Source of the DNA: Limnohabitans sp. MMS-10A-178
Lineage (GTDB): Bacteria; Pseudomonadota; Gammaproteobacteria; Burkholderiales; Burkholderiaceae_C
NCBI RefSeq assembly: GCF_003063375.1
Contig: NZ_NERY01000002.1
Coordinates: 310,001 to 374,000 of the forward strand
Direction of reading: 5' to 3'
Length of the DNA: 64,000 nucleotides
The notes under the pieces: generated by a model
Databases searched by the model: none
What the model was told of the DNA's origin: nothing
What the model saw: only the letters and a program-made list of their open reading frames with translations
Shown: piece after piece, positions 44,029-53,058 of the stretch
Layout: the number at the start of each line of letters is the position of its first letter
How positions within the stretch are numbered: the stretch's first letter is position 1
Made by a program: the position numbers and the translations under genes

Positions 44029-44396
44029 GGGGGACCACGCGATGGCAGTGGCGGCGCAGTGCGCGATGCAATCAGTGCAGCGGCAATGGGATGAAGAGAA
44101 AAAGCCAATGGGCTGAGGTGATCAAAACCGTCAGAGCTGGTTTGCACTGGCACACCCACCGGTGCGCACAAAGGACAGTCCATGTTGGAAGACAGCGTGT
44201 CGTTGGCATCCTCATTGCCTGCAGCCACCATTTTCATGCCACCCGCACTGGAACAAACCATTTGGGTTTCAGTGGGGTTCAGAATGGGAGATGCAATGGC
44301 CACGCCTATGAAAAGCGCAAACCACACCAGCACCAGGCGTGCAATGAATTTGTGGCTTGTTGCGTTAGTCATGTGGCGTATTATTACTGAAGTCAT
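44019..44396 (-). CDS. DUF2946 protein, possible copper-responsive upstream ORF
   Basis: A 125-residue protein with an N-terminal hydrophobic segment (FIARLVLVWFALFIGVAIA) and a cysteine region: MVCSSAGGM followed by MDCPLCAPVG, whose CPLC motif is the mark of DUF2946. In Bordetella a DUF2946 protein (CruR) acts as a copper-sensing upstream reading frame controlling a receptor gene. Here the gene is first in the leftward PCuAC/receptor cluster. The start may instead be ATG 44372. Its promoter must overlap the purT start region because only 20 bases separate the two start codons. Confidence 0.82.
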   Translation of the reverse strand: MTSVIIRHMTNATSHKFIARLVLVWFALFIGVAIASPILNPTETQMVCSSAGGMKMVAAGNEDANDTLSSNMDCPLCAPVGVPVQTSSDGFDHLSPLAFSLHPIAAALIASRTAPPLPSRGPPSV

Positions 44397-44417
44397 TTGA
44401 TTAATTCAATAACTTCA
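44388..44417. promoter_or_regulatory. dyad in the purT / DUF2946 divergent start region
   Basis: TGAAGT (44388-44393) and ACTTCA (44412-44417) form a six-base dyad with an 18-base spacer that itself contains the AT-rich near-palindrome TTGATTAATTCAA. The sites touch both start codons. A regulator site is possible, but short dyads occur by chance. Confidence 0.25.
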
Positions 44418-45556
44418 TGAAAAAAATACTACTTTTAGGCTCAGGCGAGCTTGGCAAAGAATTCGTCATCAGCGCAAAGCGTCTAGGTTGTTATGTCATT
44501 GCCTGTGACAGTTATGCCCAAGCACCGGCCATGCAAGTGGCCGATGAATGCGAAATTTTCAGCATGCTCGATGAAGTGCCTTTGCGCGCGGCTATTGCCA
44601 AGCACAAGCCAGACTTGATCGTTCCTGAAATTGAAGCCATCCGAACAGAAGTTTTGCTGGATGTCGAAAAAGAAGGCTTTGAAGTCATTCCCAGCGCCCG
44701 CGCCGCAAATCTCACCATGAACCGCGACCGCATTCGCGATGTTGCGGTTGGGCTTGGAGTTCGCACAGCCAAGTTCAACTATGCCGAGTCAAGTGAAGCC
44801 TTGTTGTCGCAAGCCAAGGCCATCGGCTTTCCGGTGGTGATCAAACCCGTCATGAGCTCTTCTGGCAAGGGTCAAAGCGTTGCCAAAAGCGAAGCTGACA
44901 TTCAAGCCAGCTGGGAATATGCCTGCGCAGGCATGCGCGGTGACCGCAAGAAAGTCATTGTCGAAGAATTCATCAACTTTGAATTTGAAATCACCCTGCT
45001 CACCATTCGCCAACGCTCTGGGCCAACTTTATTCTGCCCACCCATCGGCCACGTGCAAGAACGAGGTGACTATCAATACAGTTGGCAGCCTCAAGCCATG
45101 GCACCCGATTATTTGCAAGCAGCGCAAGCAATGGCTGAGAAAGTCACAGCCGATTTAGGCGGTGCTGGCTTGTTCGGCGTGGAATTTTTTGTCACGGCTA
45201 AAGAGGTCATTTTCAGTGAGCTAAGCCCGCGCCCTCACGACACCGGCATGGTGACCTTGATTAGCCAAAACTTAAGTGAATTTGATTTGCATGCAAGGGC
45301 TATTTTGGGCCTTCCCATACCCTTCATTCAAGCGCATGAAGGAGCTAGCGCTGTGGTGTTGGCCGACCGGGAAGGCAAAAATCCGAGCTTCTCTGGCGTA
45401 TCAGCCGCCTTGCAAGAACCAGGCGTTGATGTCAGAATTTTTGGCAAGCCCACCACGCGTCCATTTCGGCGCATGGCTGTTGCTCTGGCCCAAGGCGATC
45501 ACGCCTTGCAACGAGCACGCGCCGCCGCTGCCAAAATTAGTGTGCATGTTGAATAA
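44417..45556 (+). CDS. purT: formate-dependent phosphoribosylglycinamide formyltransferase
   Basis: ATP-grasp enzyme of 379 residues in de novo purine synthesis; it makes formyl-GAR from GAR, formate and ATP. The family opening [15 protein letters not shown], the [13 protein letters not shown] segment, and the ATP-grasp parts [14 protein letters not shown] and [21 protein letters not shown] are all present. It is divergent from the DUF2946 gene. It provides a folate-independent route to formyl-GAR. Confidence 0.95.
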   Translation: MKKILLLGSGELGKEFVISAKRLGCYVIACDSYAQAPAMQVADECEIFSMLDEVPLRAAIAKHKPDLIVPEIEAIRTEVLLDVEKEGFEVIPSARAANLTMNRDRIRDVAVGLGVRTAKFNYAESSEALLSQAKAIGFPVVIKPVMSSSGKGQSVAKSEADIQASWEYACAGMRGDRKKVIVEEFINFEFEITLLTIRQRSGPTLFCPPIGHVQERGDYQYSWQPQAMAPDYLQAAQAMAEKVTADLGGAGLFGVEFFVTAKEVIFSELSPRPHDTGMVTLISQNLSEFDLHARAILGLPIPFIQAHEGASAVVLADREGKNPSFSGVSAALQEPGVDVRIFGKPTTRPFRRMAVALAQGDHALQRARAAAAKISVHVE

Positions 45557-45574
45557 AGCTCGCGCAATAAAAAA

Positions 45575-45599
45575 GGCTCTGACACTGAGTGCCAGAGCC
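45575..45599. terminator. bidirectional terminator between purT and the nitroreductase gene
   Basis: GGCTCTG (45575-45581) and CAGAGCC (45593-45599) pair, with further CACT/AGTG pairing inside. It follows the purT stop by 18 bases and precedes the convergent stop at 45617. A run of A on the left gives the leftward U-tract. Confidence 0.8.
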
Positions 45600-45616
45600 C
45601 TACTTCAAAGTAAGTC

Positions 45617-46252
45617 TTATTTAACTTCAGTGATGAAGTTTTCGGTGGTACGGCGCACCTTCTTCATGTTGACCAACCAATCTTTATCGGCTTCCCGATA
45701 GCCCAGTGGCAACAACACAGTGCTGCGCAGACCACGAGATGCCAAATCCAAAATTTCGTCGACAGCTTTTGGATTAAAGCCTTCCATGGGTGTGGCATCA
45801 ACCTCTTGCTCAGCCGCTGCAATGAGCGCGGTTCCCAAAGCAATGTAAGACTGCTTGGCAGCATGCTGGAAATTGACCTCAGGTCCTTTGGCTGGATAGT
45901 TCTTGAGCAACATTTGACGATAGGCCTCAGCACCTTCGTTCACAAAGCCACGGACTTCATTGTTGTAGTCAAACATCATGTTGATGCGCTCGGCGGTGTA
46001 GTCGTTCCAAGCGGCAAACACCAGAAGGTGTGAGCCCTCTGTAATTTGGGCTTGGTTGTTGGCCGCCGCTTGAATTTTGGTGCGAACATCTTTGTTGGTG
46101 ACCAGAATGATTTCGTAGGGCTGCAAACCACTTGATGTAGCGGTCATGCGAATGGCTTCCAAAATGCGTTGTACTTTCGCTTCAGGGACAGCCTTGGTGG
46201 GGTCCATTTTTTTGGTGGCATAGCGCCAATTGAGGGCTTGAAGCAAATCCAT
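45617..46252 (-). CDS. nitroreductase family oxidoreductase (NfsB-like)
   Basis: FMN-dependent oxidoreductase of 211 residues. It starts MDLLQALNWRYATKKMDPTK and has EAIRMTATSSGLQPYEIILV, an FMN-binding segment, and the C-terminal LPLGYREADKDWLVNMKKVR. Family members reduce nitroaromatics, quinones or flavin analogues with NAD(P)H. Physiological substrate unknown. Confidence 0.88.
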   Translation of the reverse strand: MDLLQALNWRYATKKMDPTKAVPEAKVQRILEAIRMTATSSGLQPYEIILVTNKDVRTKIQAAANNQAQITEGSHLLVFAAWNDYTAERINMMFDYNNEVRGFVNEGAEAYRQMLLKNYPAKGPEVNFQHAAKQSYIALGTALIAAAEQEVDATPMEGFNPKAVDEILDLASRGLRSTVLLPLGYREADKDWLVNMKKVRRTTENFITEVK

Positions 46253-46329
46253 GATGAGGTTTCCAATTTTTTTAAACAGCCTCAGATTTTAAACCATTCA
46301 TCTGCACAGCCTGCGGTTAGGATTGACCC

Positions 46330-47526
46330 ATGTCAAACTGGCTCCCACTGATTGCAACGCTGTTTATTCAGGCCATGGTGGCAATGGCGTTGCTCAGTTT
46401 GCCTGTGATGGCTCCCATCGCTGCCAAATCTTTGGACGTTTCACCCACCTTGGTGGGCATTTACATATCACTCACCTATGCGGGTGCGATGTTTGGAAGC
46501 CTCACTTCTGGCACAACGGTGAACCGCCTCGGACCCATCCGCGTCAGCCAACTGGGCTTGTTGTTTTGTGCCTTGGGTTTGAGCTTGTGTGCAGTGCCCT
46601 CATTGCCAGTGATTGCAATAGGCGCTCTTTTGATTGGTTTAGGTTACGGCCCCATCACCCCTGCCAGCTCCCAAATTCTGGCTCGAACCACCAAGCCTTC
46701 CCAAATGGCTTTGGTTTTTTCTATCAAACAATCTGGCGTTCCCTTGGGCGCCATGATGGCGGGTGCCGTCATTCCCACACTCATGCTCAACATCAATTGG
46801 CAACTGAGTCTGATTGCAGTTGCCTTGGCCTGCTTGATTTTTGCCGCTTTGTCCCAGCCCTTGCGCCCATCTTTGGATGATCAAAGACAAGCGGGCTTGC
46901 CTTTCGAACTAGGCACTCTGACAAGGCCAATTCGCATGGTGTTGGGTCATCGCACTTTGGCCACCATGGCCGCTTGCTCCTTCATGTTTTCAATGGTGCA
47001 ACTCTCACTGACCACTTACTTGGTCACCTATTTGCACGAAGATCTCAGCTACGGCATGGTCAGCGCGGGGCTCTTGCTGTCAGTCACTCAAATTGGGGGC
47101 ATTGGCGGTCGCATTGCATGGGGCGTCATTTCGGATCGATGGCTAGGGGCGCAAAAAACGCTCATGCTGCTGGCATGCCTCATGGCCTTGAGTGCGCTGG
47201 TTACAGCCCTGCTCCTGCCCCAATTGCCACTTTGGGCAATTTGGATCACGCTAGTGGTCTTTGGAGCATCTGCCATTGGATGGAATGGTGTTTATTTGGC
47301 GGAGGTAGCACGTCAAGCACCCGAAGGCCAAGCCGGCGTCGCCACAGGTGGCACCTTGACATTCACATTTTTGGGAGCGGTCATTGGCGCGCCTATTTTC
47401 GGCATGCTGTCTTCCTTGTTTGGCACATACCAAGCAGGCTTTTTGGCCTTGGTTGTGACTTCAAGTTTATGCGCTAGCGTGCTCTTCAAATTGAAAAGCA
47501 CACCACGCTTTTCTAGCCCCGCATAA
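46330..47526 (+). CDS. MFS transporter
   Basis: A 398-residue membrane protein with twelve predicted helices. It begins MSNWLPLIATLFIQAMVAMA; loop 2-3 reads GTTVNRLGPIRVSQLG, and loop 8-9 RIAWGVISDRWLGAQKT. It resembles the CynX/NimT-like MFS group. The stop overlaps the end of the convergent GMC gene by 14 bases. Substrate unknown. Confidence 0.85.
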   Translation: MSNWLPLIATLFIQAMVAMALLSLPVMAPIAAKSLDVSPTLVGIYISLTYAGAMFGSLTSGTTVNRLGPIRVSQLGLLFCALGLSLCAVPSLPVIAIGALLIGLGYGPITPASSQILARTTKPSQMALVFSIKQSGVPLGAMMAGAVIPTLMLNINWQLSLIAVALACLIFAALSQPLRPSLDDQRQAGLPFELGTLTRPIRMVLGHRTLATMAACSFMFSMVQLSLTTYLVTYLHEDLSYGMVSAGLLLSVTQIGGIGGRIAWGVISDRWLGAQKTLMLLACLMALSALVTALLLPQLPLWAIWITLVVFGASAIGWNGVYLAEVARQAPEGQAGVATGGTLTFTFLGAVIGAPIFGMLSSLFGTYQAGFLALVVTSSLCASVLFKLKSTPRFSSPA

Positions 47527-49123
47527 GGTCAACCGCCTTTTCTGCAATCATGAAGGTGGGCGCATTGGTGTTGCCTGTCACCAGCTGGGGCATTACTGAA
47601 GCGTCAATGACTCGCAATGATGACAATCCATGCACGCGAAGTTCGGCGTCCACCACAGCCAGAGGATCTTGCACAGGTCCCATTTTGCAAGTGCCGACTG
47701 GGTGGTACTCCGTATCCGAATGGTCTTTTAAAAAATCTCGAATTTGGCCAGGTTGGTTGTGATCAACCTCGTACAACATCTCACCCCGATAGGCATTTAA
47801 ACCGGGCGATGCCATGACCCTCAGTCCCAATTGTGTGGCCGTCACAAGGGTCTCAATATCATCAGGGTGCTTGAAAAACGCCGGGTCAATGAGGGGCTTG
47901 TCCATGGGATTGCGACTCGCCAAAGTAACAGTACCACGGCTCTTGGGGCGCATGAGGGTGACATGCAAGGTATAGCCATGTCCAAGATGCATTTTGCGCG
48001 CGTGGTCATCGACAATGCCCGTGCAAAGCGCCAATTGAATATTCGGATACGCTGTGTTTCCCTCGGTAGACACAAAGCCTTGTGTTTCTGACACGTTGGA
48101 AGTGATCCATCCTGTGCGCTTGGATCGCCACTCTAGGATGGACTTGACCAAGTTCACAGCGCCCTTCAATGAAAAGCCCATGGCCTCATTGATTTTCGAA
48201 GTTTTGTAAATCAAGACCGTGGTGATGTGGTCTTGTAAATTTTGTCCAACCCCTGGCAATTCATGTACCAAAGGAATGCCCAAGTCTTTTAGATGGTCTG
48301 CAGGCCCCACGCCAGACAGCATGAGCAACTGGGGGGAACCAAAAGCACCCCCAGACACAACAACTTCTTTGCGCGCACGAACTTCGTGTGTCACGCCATT
48401 GACGAAGTACTTCACGCCAATGGCGCGCTTGCCTTCAAACATGATTTGCGAGGCATGCGCTTGCGAAATAACGTGCAGGTTGGCTTGATGGCGGTGCGGG
48501 TCTAGGTAAGCACGTGCTGCATTCCAACGCTCTCCATTTTTTTGAGTAACTTGAGCAGGCGAAACACCAAATTGTTGCGCGCCGTTGTAATCTGGATTGA
48601 AAGGAATGCCCTGCTCATTGCAAGCCTGAATAAAAGCTTGATTGAGAGGGCTGGGACTTCTCAAATAGCAAACATTGACGGGCCCATTGACGCCGCGGTA
48701 AGCGTTTTCACCAAAGCACTCGTTGTGTTCCGATTTTTTGAAATAGGGCAACACCTCTTGGTAGGACCAGCCCTGGTTGCCAAGTGCAGACCAGTTGTCA
48801 TAGTCAAGCGGATTGCCGCGTGTGTAAACCATGGCATTGACAGAAGAGCTGCCGCCCATCACTTTGCCGCGGGGTTGAAAACCTTTTCTGCCGTTGAAGC
48901 CTGTTTGAGGCACGGTCTCATAGCCCCAACTGTTGATCTTCAAAGAAGATGTGGCAGCAAATCCGAGGGGGGCTTTGACAAACACAGAATCGTCTGGGCC
49001 ACCTGCCTCAAGCAAGCACACCGATGTGTTCAAATCTTCAGACAGTCTGCCGGCAACACAACAGCCTGCTGAGCCGGCACCCACAATCACATAATCAAAT
49101 TCTTGCTGATTCAACACAATCAC
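47513..49123 (-). CDS. GMC-family oxidoreductase (choline/alcohol dehydrogenase-like)
   Basis: FAD-dependent enzyme of 536 residues. The N-terminal FAD-binding motif is YVIVGAGSAGCCVAGRLSE, the GMC signature 1 RGKVMGGSSSVNAMVYTRG and signature 2 GAFGSPQLLMLSGVGPA, and near the C-terminus YHPVGTCKMG and VIDASVMPQLVTGNTNAP, with the catalytic histidine in the H-P context and the Asn. It starts with GTG 49123 (or a GTG two codons later). It is divergent from the alkane hydroxylase gene, so an AlkJ-like role in oxidising its alcohol product is plausible, though not proven. Confidence 0.88.
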   Translation of the reverse strand: MIVLNQQEFDYVIVGAGSAGCCVAGRLSEDLNTSVCLLEAGGPDDSVFVKAPLGFAATSSLKINSWGYETVPQTGFNGRKGFQPRGKVMGGSSSVNAMVYTRGNPLDYDNWSALGNQGWSYQEVLPYFKKSEHNECFGENAYRGVNGPVNVCYLRSPSPLNQAFIQACNEQGIPFNPDYNGAQQFGVSPAQVTQKNGERWNAARAYLDPHRHQANLHVISQAHASQIMFEGKRAIGVKYFVNGVTHEVRARKEVVVSGGAFGSPQLLMLSGVGPADHLKDLGIPLVHELPGVGQNLQDHITTVLIYKTSKINEAMGFSLKGAVNLVKSILEWRSKRTGWITSNVSETQGFVSTEGNTAYPNIQLALCTGIVDDHARKMHLGHGYTLHVTLMRPKSRGTVTLASRNPMDKPLIDPAFFKHPDDIETLVTATQLGLRVMASPGLNAYRGEMLYEVDHNQPGQIRDFLKDHSDTEYHPVGTCKMGPVQDPLAVVDAELRVHGLSSLRVIDASVMPQLVTGNTNAPTFMIAEKAVDLMRG

Positions 49124-49259
49124 CCTGGATTTCTCGGCGAAAACAGACCGCCTTCAGCTGTTTATAAGTGAATCAAATGCAAGCGCCTAGGGGTAATACC
49201 CTGTTCATTTCACGGGCAAGCGCCATACTTGGGTCAATCTGCAACACGGTACGACCTTC

Positions 49260-50435
49260 TTGAACCCAGCTGTCCAACATCATCCGCAGCAAAGCCAGCC
49301 TTATGTCGATCGAAAGCGATGGGCCTGGTTGCTTTCAGTGATTGGACCTGCCATCTCAATGGTTGGCACTCTGGCAGTTTCTGTGTTCGGTGTTGGCACC
49401 TGGATCTTGTTTTTTCCATTGGTTTTTTTCTACGGTTTGGTACCCCTGTTGGATTTTTTAATTGGCGAAGACACCAGCAATCCCCCTGAGTCTAGTATTG
49501 CGGCATTAGAAGCCGATCCCTATTACCGTTGGATCACGTACGCCACCATTCCTGTTTTGTGGGTATCAGTTATTTTCAATTGCATTTTCCTATGCTCATT
49601 CTCATTGAGCGCCATGGAATGGATTGCCACCGTTATTACCACCGGTTCCGTTTTAGGATTTGGTTTGAATGTCAGCCACGAACTTGGCCACAAACTTCAA
49701 AAAATACCCCGAAAAATTGCGCTGTTCAATACAGCCCTGGGCGTTTACGGTCACTTCTCCATTGAACACAACCGCGGCCATCACCGGCATGTCAGCACCC
49801 CCGAAGATCCTGCTTCTTCCAAAATGGGTGAGAATATTTATCAATTTGCTTGCAGAGAAATTCCGGGTGGCGCGTTCAGGGCATGGCAACTGGAATCTGA
49901 TCGACTGCATCGTCAAAACAAATCGAGTTGGCACTTTGAAAATGAAATCCTTCAGGCTCTTTGCCTCAGCATTTTGGTCCACGGCACCCTAATTGGTTTT
50001 TATGGCATCGAGATGGTCATGGTTTTGGTGCCCTTGGTCTTGTGGGGCGCCTTTCAACTAACGTCGGCCAACTATGTCGAGCACTACGGCATTCAACGAT
50101 TGAAAACAGCCCAAGGCAGCTATGAAAGCTGTCAACCGCATCATTCTTGGAACAGCAATCACTTGGTTTCTAACTTGGTGCTGTTTCAACTTCAGCGTCA
50201 CTCCGACCACCACGCCTATCCCGGTCGAAGCTATCAATCGCTCAGAGATTTCCCCCAACTCCCTCGGTTGCCGTCTGGTTATTTTGGGATGTTTTTCTTA
50301 GCCTACTTGCCACCACTTTGGTTTCGAGTGATGGACCCCCTGTTGGTCAAAACACTTCAAGGCGATGCATCGCGTATCAACTTTTTGCCAAGTGCCAAAA
50401 ATCGTCTGACACAAAAGTATGGCCTGGTTGCGTAG
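49260..50435 (+). CDS. alkB: AlkB-type integral-membrane alkane 1-monooxygenase
   Basis: A 391-residue di-iron membrane hydroxylase. All AlkB histidine boxes are present: HELGHK (H140), EHNRGHHRHVSTPEDPASS (E169), NYVEHYG (N271) and LQRHSDHHAYPGRSYQ (L311). These use reduced rubredoxin to hydroxylate n-alkane terminal carbons; no rubredoxin gene is visible here. About six membrane helices are likely. The start is TTG 49260; no in-frame ATG precedes the first helix. Because it is divergent from a GMC alcohol-dehydrogenase-like gene, the pair suggests hydrocarbon oxidation. Confidence 0.88.
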   Translation: MNPAVQHHPQQSQPYVDRKRWAWLLSVIGPAISMVGTLAVSVFGVGTWILFFPLVFFYGLVPLLDFLIGEDTSNPPESSIAALEADPYYRWITYATIPVLWVSVIFNCIFLCSFSLSAMEWIATVITTGSVLGFGLNVSHELGHKLQKIPRKIALFNTALGVYGHFSIEHNRGHHRHVSTPEDPASSKMGENIYQFACREIPGGAFRAWQLESDRLHRQNKSSWHFENEILQALCLSILVHGTLIGFYGIEMVMVLVPLVLWGAFQLTSANYVEHYGIQRLKTAQGSYESCQPHHSWNSNHLVSNLVLFQLQRHSDHHAYPGRSYQSLRDFPQLPRLPSGYFGMFFLAYLPPLWFRVMDPLLVKTLQGDASRINFLPSAKNRLTQKYGLVA

Positions 50436-50459
50436 TTGCCTTATTGCCTTATTGCCTTA
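50436..50459 (+). repeat. triple tandem 8-bp repeat TTGCCTTA
   Basis: Three perfect copies of TTGCCTTA directly follow the alkB stop codon. It looks like a slippage product at the junction before the pcp remnant. Confidence 0.9.
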
Positions 50460-50488
50460 TTTTCTTGTACCCCAACTGAATTGGTGAC

Positions 50489-50632
50489 TTAACTCTTAGC
50501 ACCCATTGCAACTTGGAGATCAGATTCTCCCAGCATGCCATGCAGAAGCCGCGCAACCTCCCAAGAGGGATTTTCTGTTTCACCCCCAAAGGGTTCAAAA
50601 CCAGTGATGAGTAATTTCAATTTTGACTCCAC
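50489..50632 (-). pseudogene. N-terminal remnant of pyroglutamyl-peptidase I (pcp)
   Basis: On the leftward strand a 47-codon frame (GTG at 50632; TTG at 50620 also possible) reads [20 protein letters not shown] and then [15 protein letters not shown] before a stop at 50489. This is the diagnostic N-terminus of pyrrolidone-carboxylate peptidase, a ~215-residue cysteine peptidase. The remaining ~170 residues, including the catalytic Cys and His, are absent, and the sequence then meets the alkB 3' end. The fragment follows the MFS stop by 15 bases, as if once in that operon. No function is expected. Confidence 0.82.
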
Positions 50633-50647
50633 AGCTTATTGCTCAAA

Positions 50648-51904
50648 TTAAAGCGCATTGTTTGCCACCGAATGTCGGTCCCACAATGCGCGTCGCCAGT
50701 AAACAGTTAGCGCCAATGTCAGTATCAAACCGAGGGCTGAGTAAAGCCCGGCCGTAGCCACATAACCAATACTTTCAACCAAGGGGCCGCTGATCAATAA
50801 ACCAATGGGCAAGCCCCAAATGGCCAACATGCGCATGCCCATGACCCGGCCATGAAAAGCGGGCTCAGTGGCGCGCAACATGACCGCGGCCAGAGGTGTC
50901 ATGCACAGACTTTGCACAAAACCGGCCAGCATCAAAATGAACATACCGAAATACAAATTTTGGGTGAACGCAAACACAAAATCCAACAGGAACCAGGCAC
51001 TTGAGGCGACGATCATGGTTTGAGACGCGCGCAGCTTGAATTTGTGGGAGCTCAAAGTGAGAGAAGCCAGCAAGCCACCAAACGCAAAACTAGCCCCCAA
51101 AAAACCAAGCCCCGTCTGGCTGGTAAGGAAGATATTTTTGGCAGCATAAGGCAACAAACCCAATGAAAAGGGAAACGCCAACAAGTTCACCAAAAACGCC
51201 ACGGCCATCGCACCCATGAGAATCGGCTTGTGCCAAACATAGGTGAACGCTGATTTCAAGTCTTGCAGCGGGCTGGCCAAAGCCACAGAACTTGGCGCGG
51301 GTTGAACATTGTCAACACCTCTTGAAAGCCAAAAGCTAATGAAATACAAGAAAGTAACGACCAGATAAGCAGACGTCATTCCCAGAAAAGCCACAATACC
51401 CGCGCCCGCCAATGCGCCAGCAATCCTGGCCGAATCTGAGGTCATTCTGGAAATTCCAAGCGCAGCCATGAGTTGTTCTGGCGGCAATGTTTTTGCGATC
51501 AAGGCATTGCGCATCATCTGGTCCGAGGGCCTGATCATGCCCACAACGGCCGACAAAATGAGCACCTTCTCGGGTGTCAAGGCTTCAAAATAGGAAAGCA
51601 ACATGATGACAAAAGCCATCAGTGCGTAAATGGCTCTTGTGGACCAAAGCATTCTCCTGTAGCCCATGCGATCACACACCACACCAAAAATGGGGGCTAC
51701 CAAAGAACCTAGATATTGCAGTGCACCATAAAACACCAGCATCAAGACAGACCCAGAGGCCGACAAGATGTACCAACCCAAGAGGATGGTCTCCATTTCA
51801 AAAGCCCAAGAGGTGGCAAGATCAGCGGGCCACTGGTATCTGAAGCTTTTAACGCGAAATGAATCACGCCAATTCAATTGCGCTGGCGTTGAAGAATTTG
51901 TCAT
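50648..51904 (-). CDS. MFS transporter
   Basis: A 418-residue protein of about twelve helices. It starts MTNSSTPAQLNWRDSFRVKS and has a loop motif FGVVCDRMGYRRMLWSTRAIY and a central DLKSAFTYVWHKPILMG stretch, typical of the enterobactin-exporter-like (EntS/Bcr) MFS group. Downstream on the same strand lies the broken pcp fragment. Substrate unknown. Confidence 0.85.
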   Translation of the reverse strand: MTNSSTPAQLNWRDSFRVKSFRYQWPADLATSWAFEMETILLGWYILSASGSVLMLVFYGALQYLGSLVAPIFGVVCDRMGYRRMLWSTRAIYALMAFVIMLLSYFEALTPEKVLILSAVVGMIRPSDQMMRNALIAKTLPPEQLMAALGISRMTSDSARIAGALAGAGIVAFLGMTSAYLVVTFLYFISFWLSRGVDNVQPAPSSVALASPLQDLKSAFTYVWHKPILMGAMAVAFLVNLLAFPFSLGLLPYAAKNIFLTSQTGLGFLGASFAFGGLLASLTLSSHKFKLRASQTMIVASSAWFLLDFVFAFTQNLYFGMFILMLAGFVQSLCMTPLAAVMLRATEPAFHGRVMGMRMLAIWGLPIGLLISGPLVESIGYVATAGLYSALGLILTLALTVYWRRALWDRHSVANNAL

Positions 51905-52023
51905 CTGTTTTCATTTTAGGCAAAAGTTGACGAAGTGCTGTTCGATCCACAACCCGCGTATAGGGTTAATACTTATCAGCTGCTTGCCATGAAGCACTAG
52001 CATCGTTGCAAAGGAAATTCCAA

Positions 52024-53016
52024 ATGAAGCTCACTCACAATTTATCCCGCACACTGAATTACAAACTCAAGCGCCTATTGCTTATTGCTAGCATCATGCC
52101 GGTGTTGGCTTTTGCCCAAGCCTGGCCCACCAAGCAGCCCATCAAATTGGTTGCAGTGTTTCCACCTGGCGGCTCTGTCGATCAGGTTTCTCGCATCATT
52201 GCACCCGTCTTGTCGCAGCAACTTGGACAGAGTGTCATTGTGGAAAACAGAGGCGGCGCTTCAGGCGTCATTGGCACTGCTTCCGTGGTGTCCGCACCCG
52301 CCGATGGTTATACGTTTGCAGTCGTGTTTGACACCCATGGCGTCAATCAAAGCTTGATGCCCAATATGCCTTACGACAGCAAAAGAGACTTGGTGCCTTT
52401 GATTTTGGTGGGCACATCGGCCATGGTTTTGACCTCCAACGTGGGCAATGAATACAAAACTTTTGCCGACGTGGTGGCTGCTGCAAAAGCCAAAAAGAAT
52501 GTTTCCTTCGGCACCATTGGCAATGGCAGCTTAGGTCACTTGGCCATGGCCTTGCTGGGTAAAAATGCCAACTTAGAGTTCAACCACATTCCCTACAAAG
52601 GCGGTGGCCCGCTCATGACCGATGCTGTTGCGGGTCACGTACCCTTGGCCATGGGCACTGTGTTTTTGAGCAAGCCCCACATTGATAACAAACGCATTCG
52701 TCCCTTGGCTGTTACATCCTTGAAACGGGTACCAGAATTTCCTGAAATTCCAACCATTGCCGAGGCAGGATTTCCTGGATTTGAAGCGCCTGCTTGGTGG
52801 GCTTTGTTGGCCTCCAGCAAAACGCCGCCAGATATCGTCAAGCGCATGAACGACGAATTGAACAAGGTGTTGCAAAATCCTGAAGTGGCTCAAAAACTCA
52901 GCGCTCAGGGCATTGAACTCTCGGGCGGCAGTGTCGAGAAAGCCAGGGCCTTCATTGACAAGCAACTTGACACATGGTCCAAAGTGGTTCGAGACAATGG
53001 CATCAAGCCCGATTGA
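52024..53016 (+). CDS. Bug family (tripartite tricarboxylate) substrate-binding protein
   Basis: Periplasmic receptor of 330 residues. ATG 52024 follows an AAGGA site; a TTG at 52006 is less likely. After the signal peptide (ending LAFAQAWPTKQPIKL), Bug motifs are VAVFPPGGSVDQVSR and VIVENRGGASGVIGT. It is monocistronic and convergent with a CMD-family gene. No tctAB partner lies nearby. Confidence 0.9.
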   Translation: MKLTHNLSRTLNYKLKRLLLIASIMPVLAFAQAWPTKQPIKLVAVFPPGGSVDQVSRIIAPVLSQQLGQSVIVENRGGASGVIGTASVVSAPADGYTFAVVFDTHGVNQSLMPNMPYDSKRDLVPLILVGTSAMVLTSNVGNEYKTFADVVAAAKAKKNVSFGTIGNGSLGHLAMALLGKNANLEFNHIPYKGGGPLMTDAVAGHVPLAMGTVFLSKPHIDNKRIRPLAVTSLKRVPEFPEIPTIAEAGFPGFEAPAWWALLASSKTPPDIVKRMNDELNKVLQNPEVAQKLSAQGIELSGGSVEKARAFIDKQLDTWSKVVRDNGIKPD

Positions 53017-53029
53017 AATGAGTCTCAGC

Positions 53030-53052
53030 GAAGCGGCCTGAACGGCCCCTTC
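53030..53052. terminator. terminator-like hairpin between convergent genes
   Basis: GAAG-C-GGCC (53030-53038) and GGCC-C-CTTC (53044-53052) pair around a five-base loop with one mismatch, between the Bug receptor stop and the convergent CMD gene stop. No clear U-tract. Confidence 0.45.
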
Positions 53053-53058
53053 AAAGAC

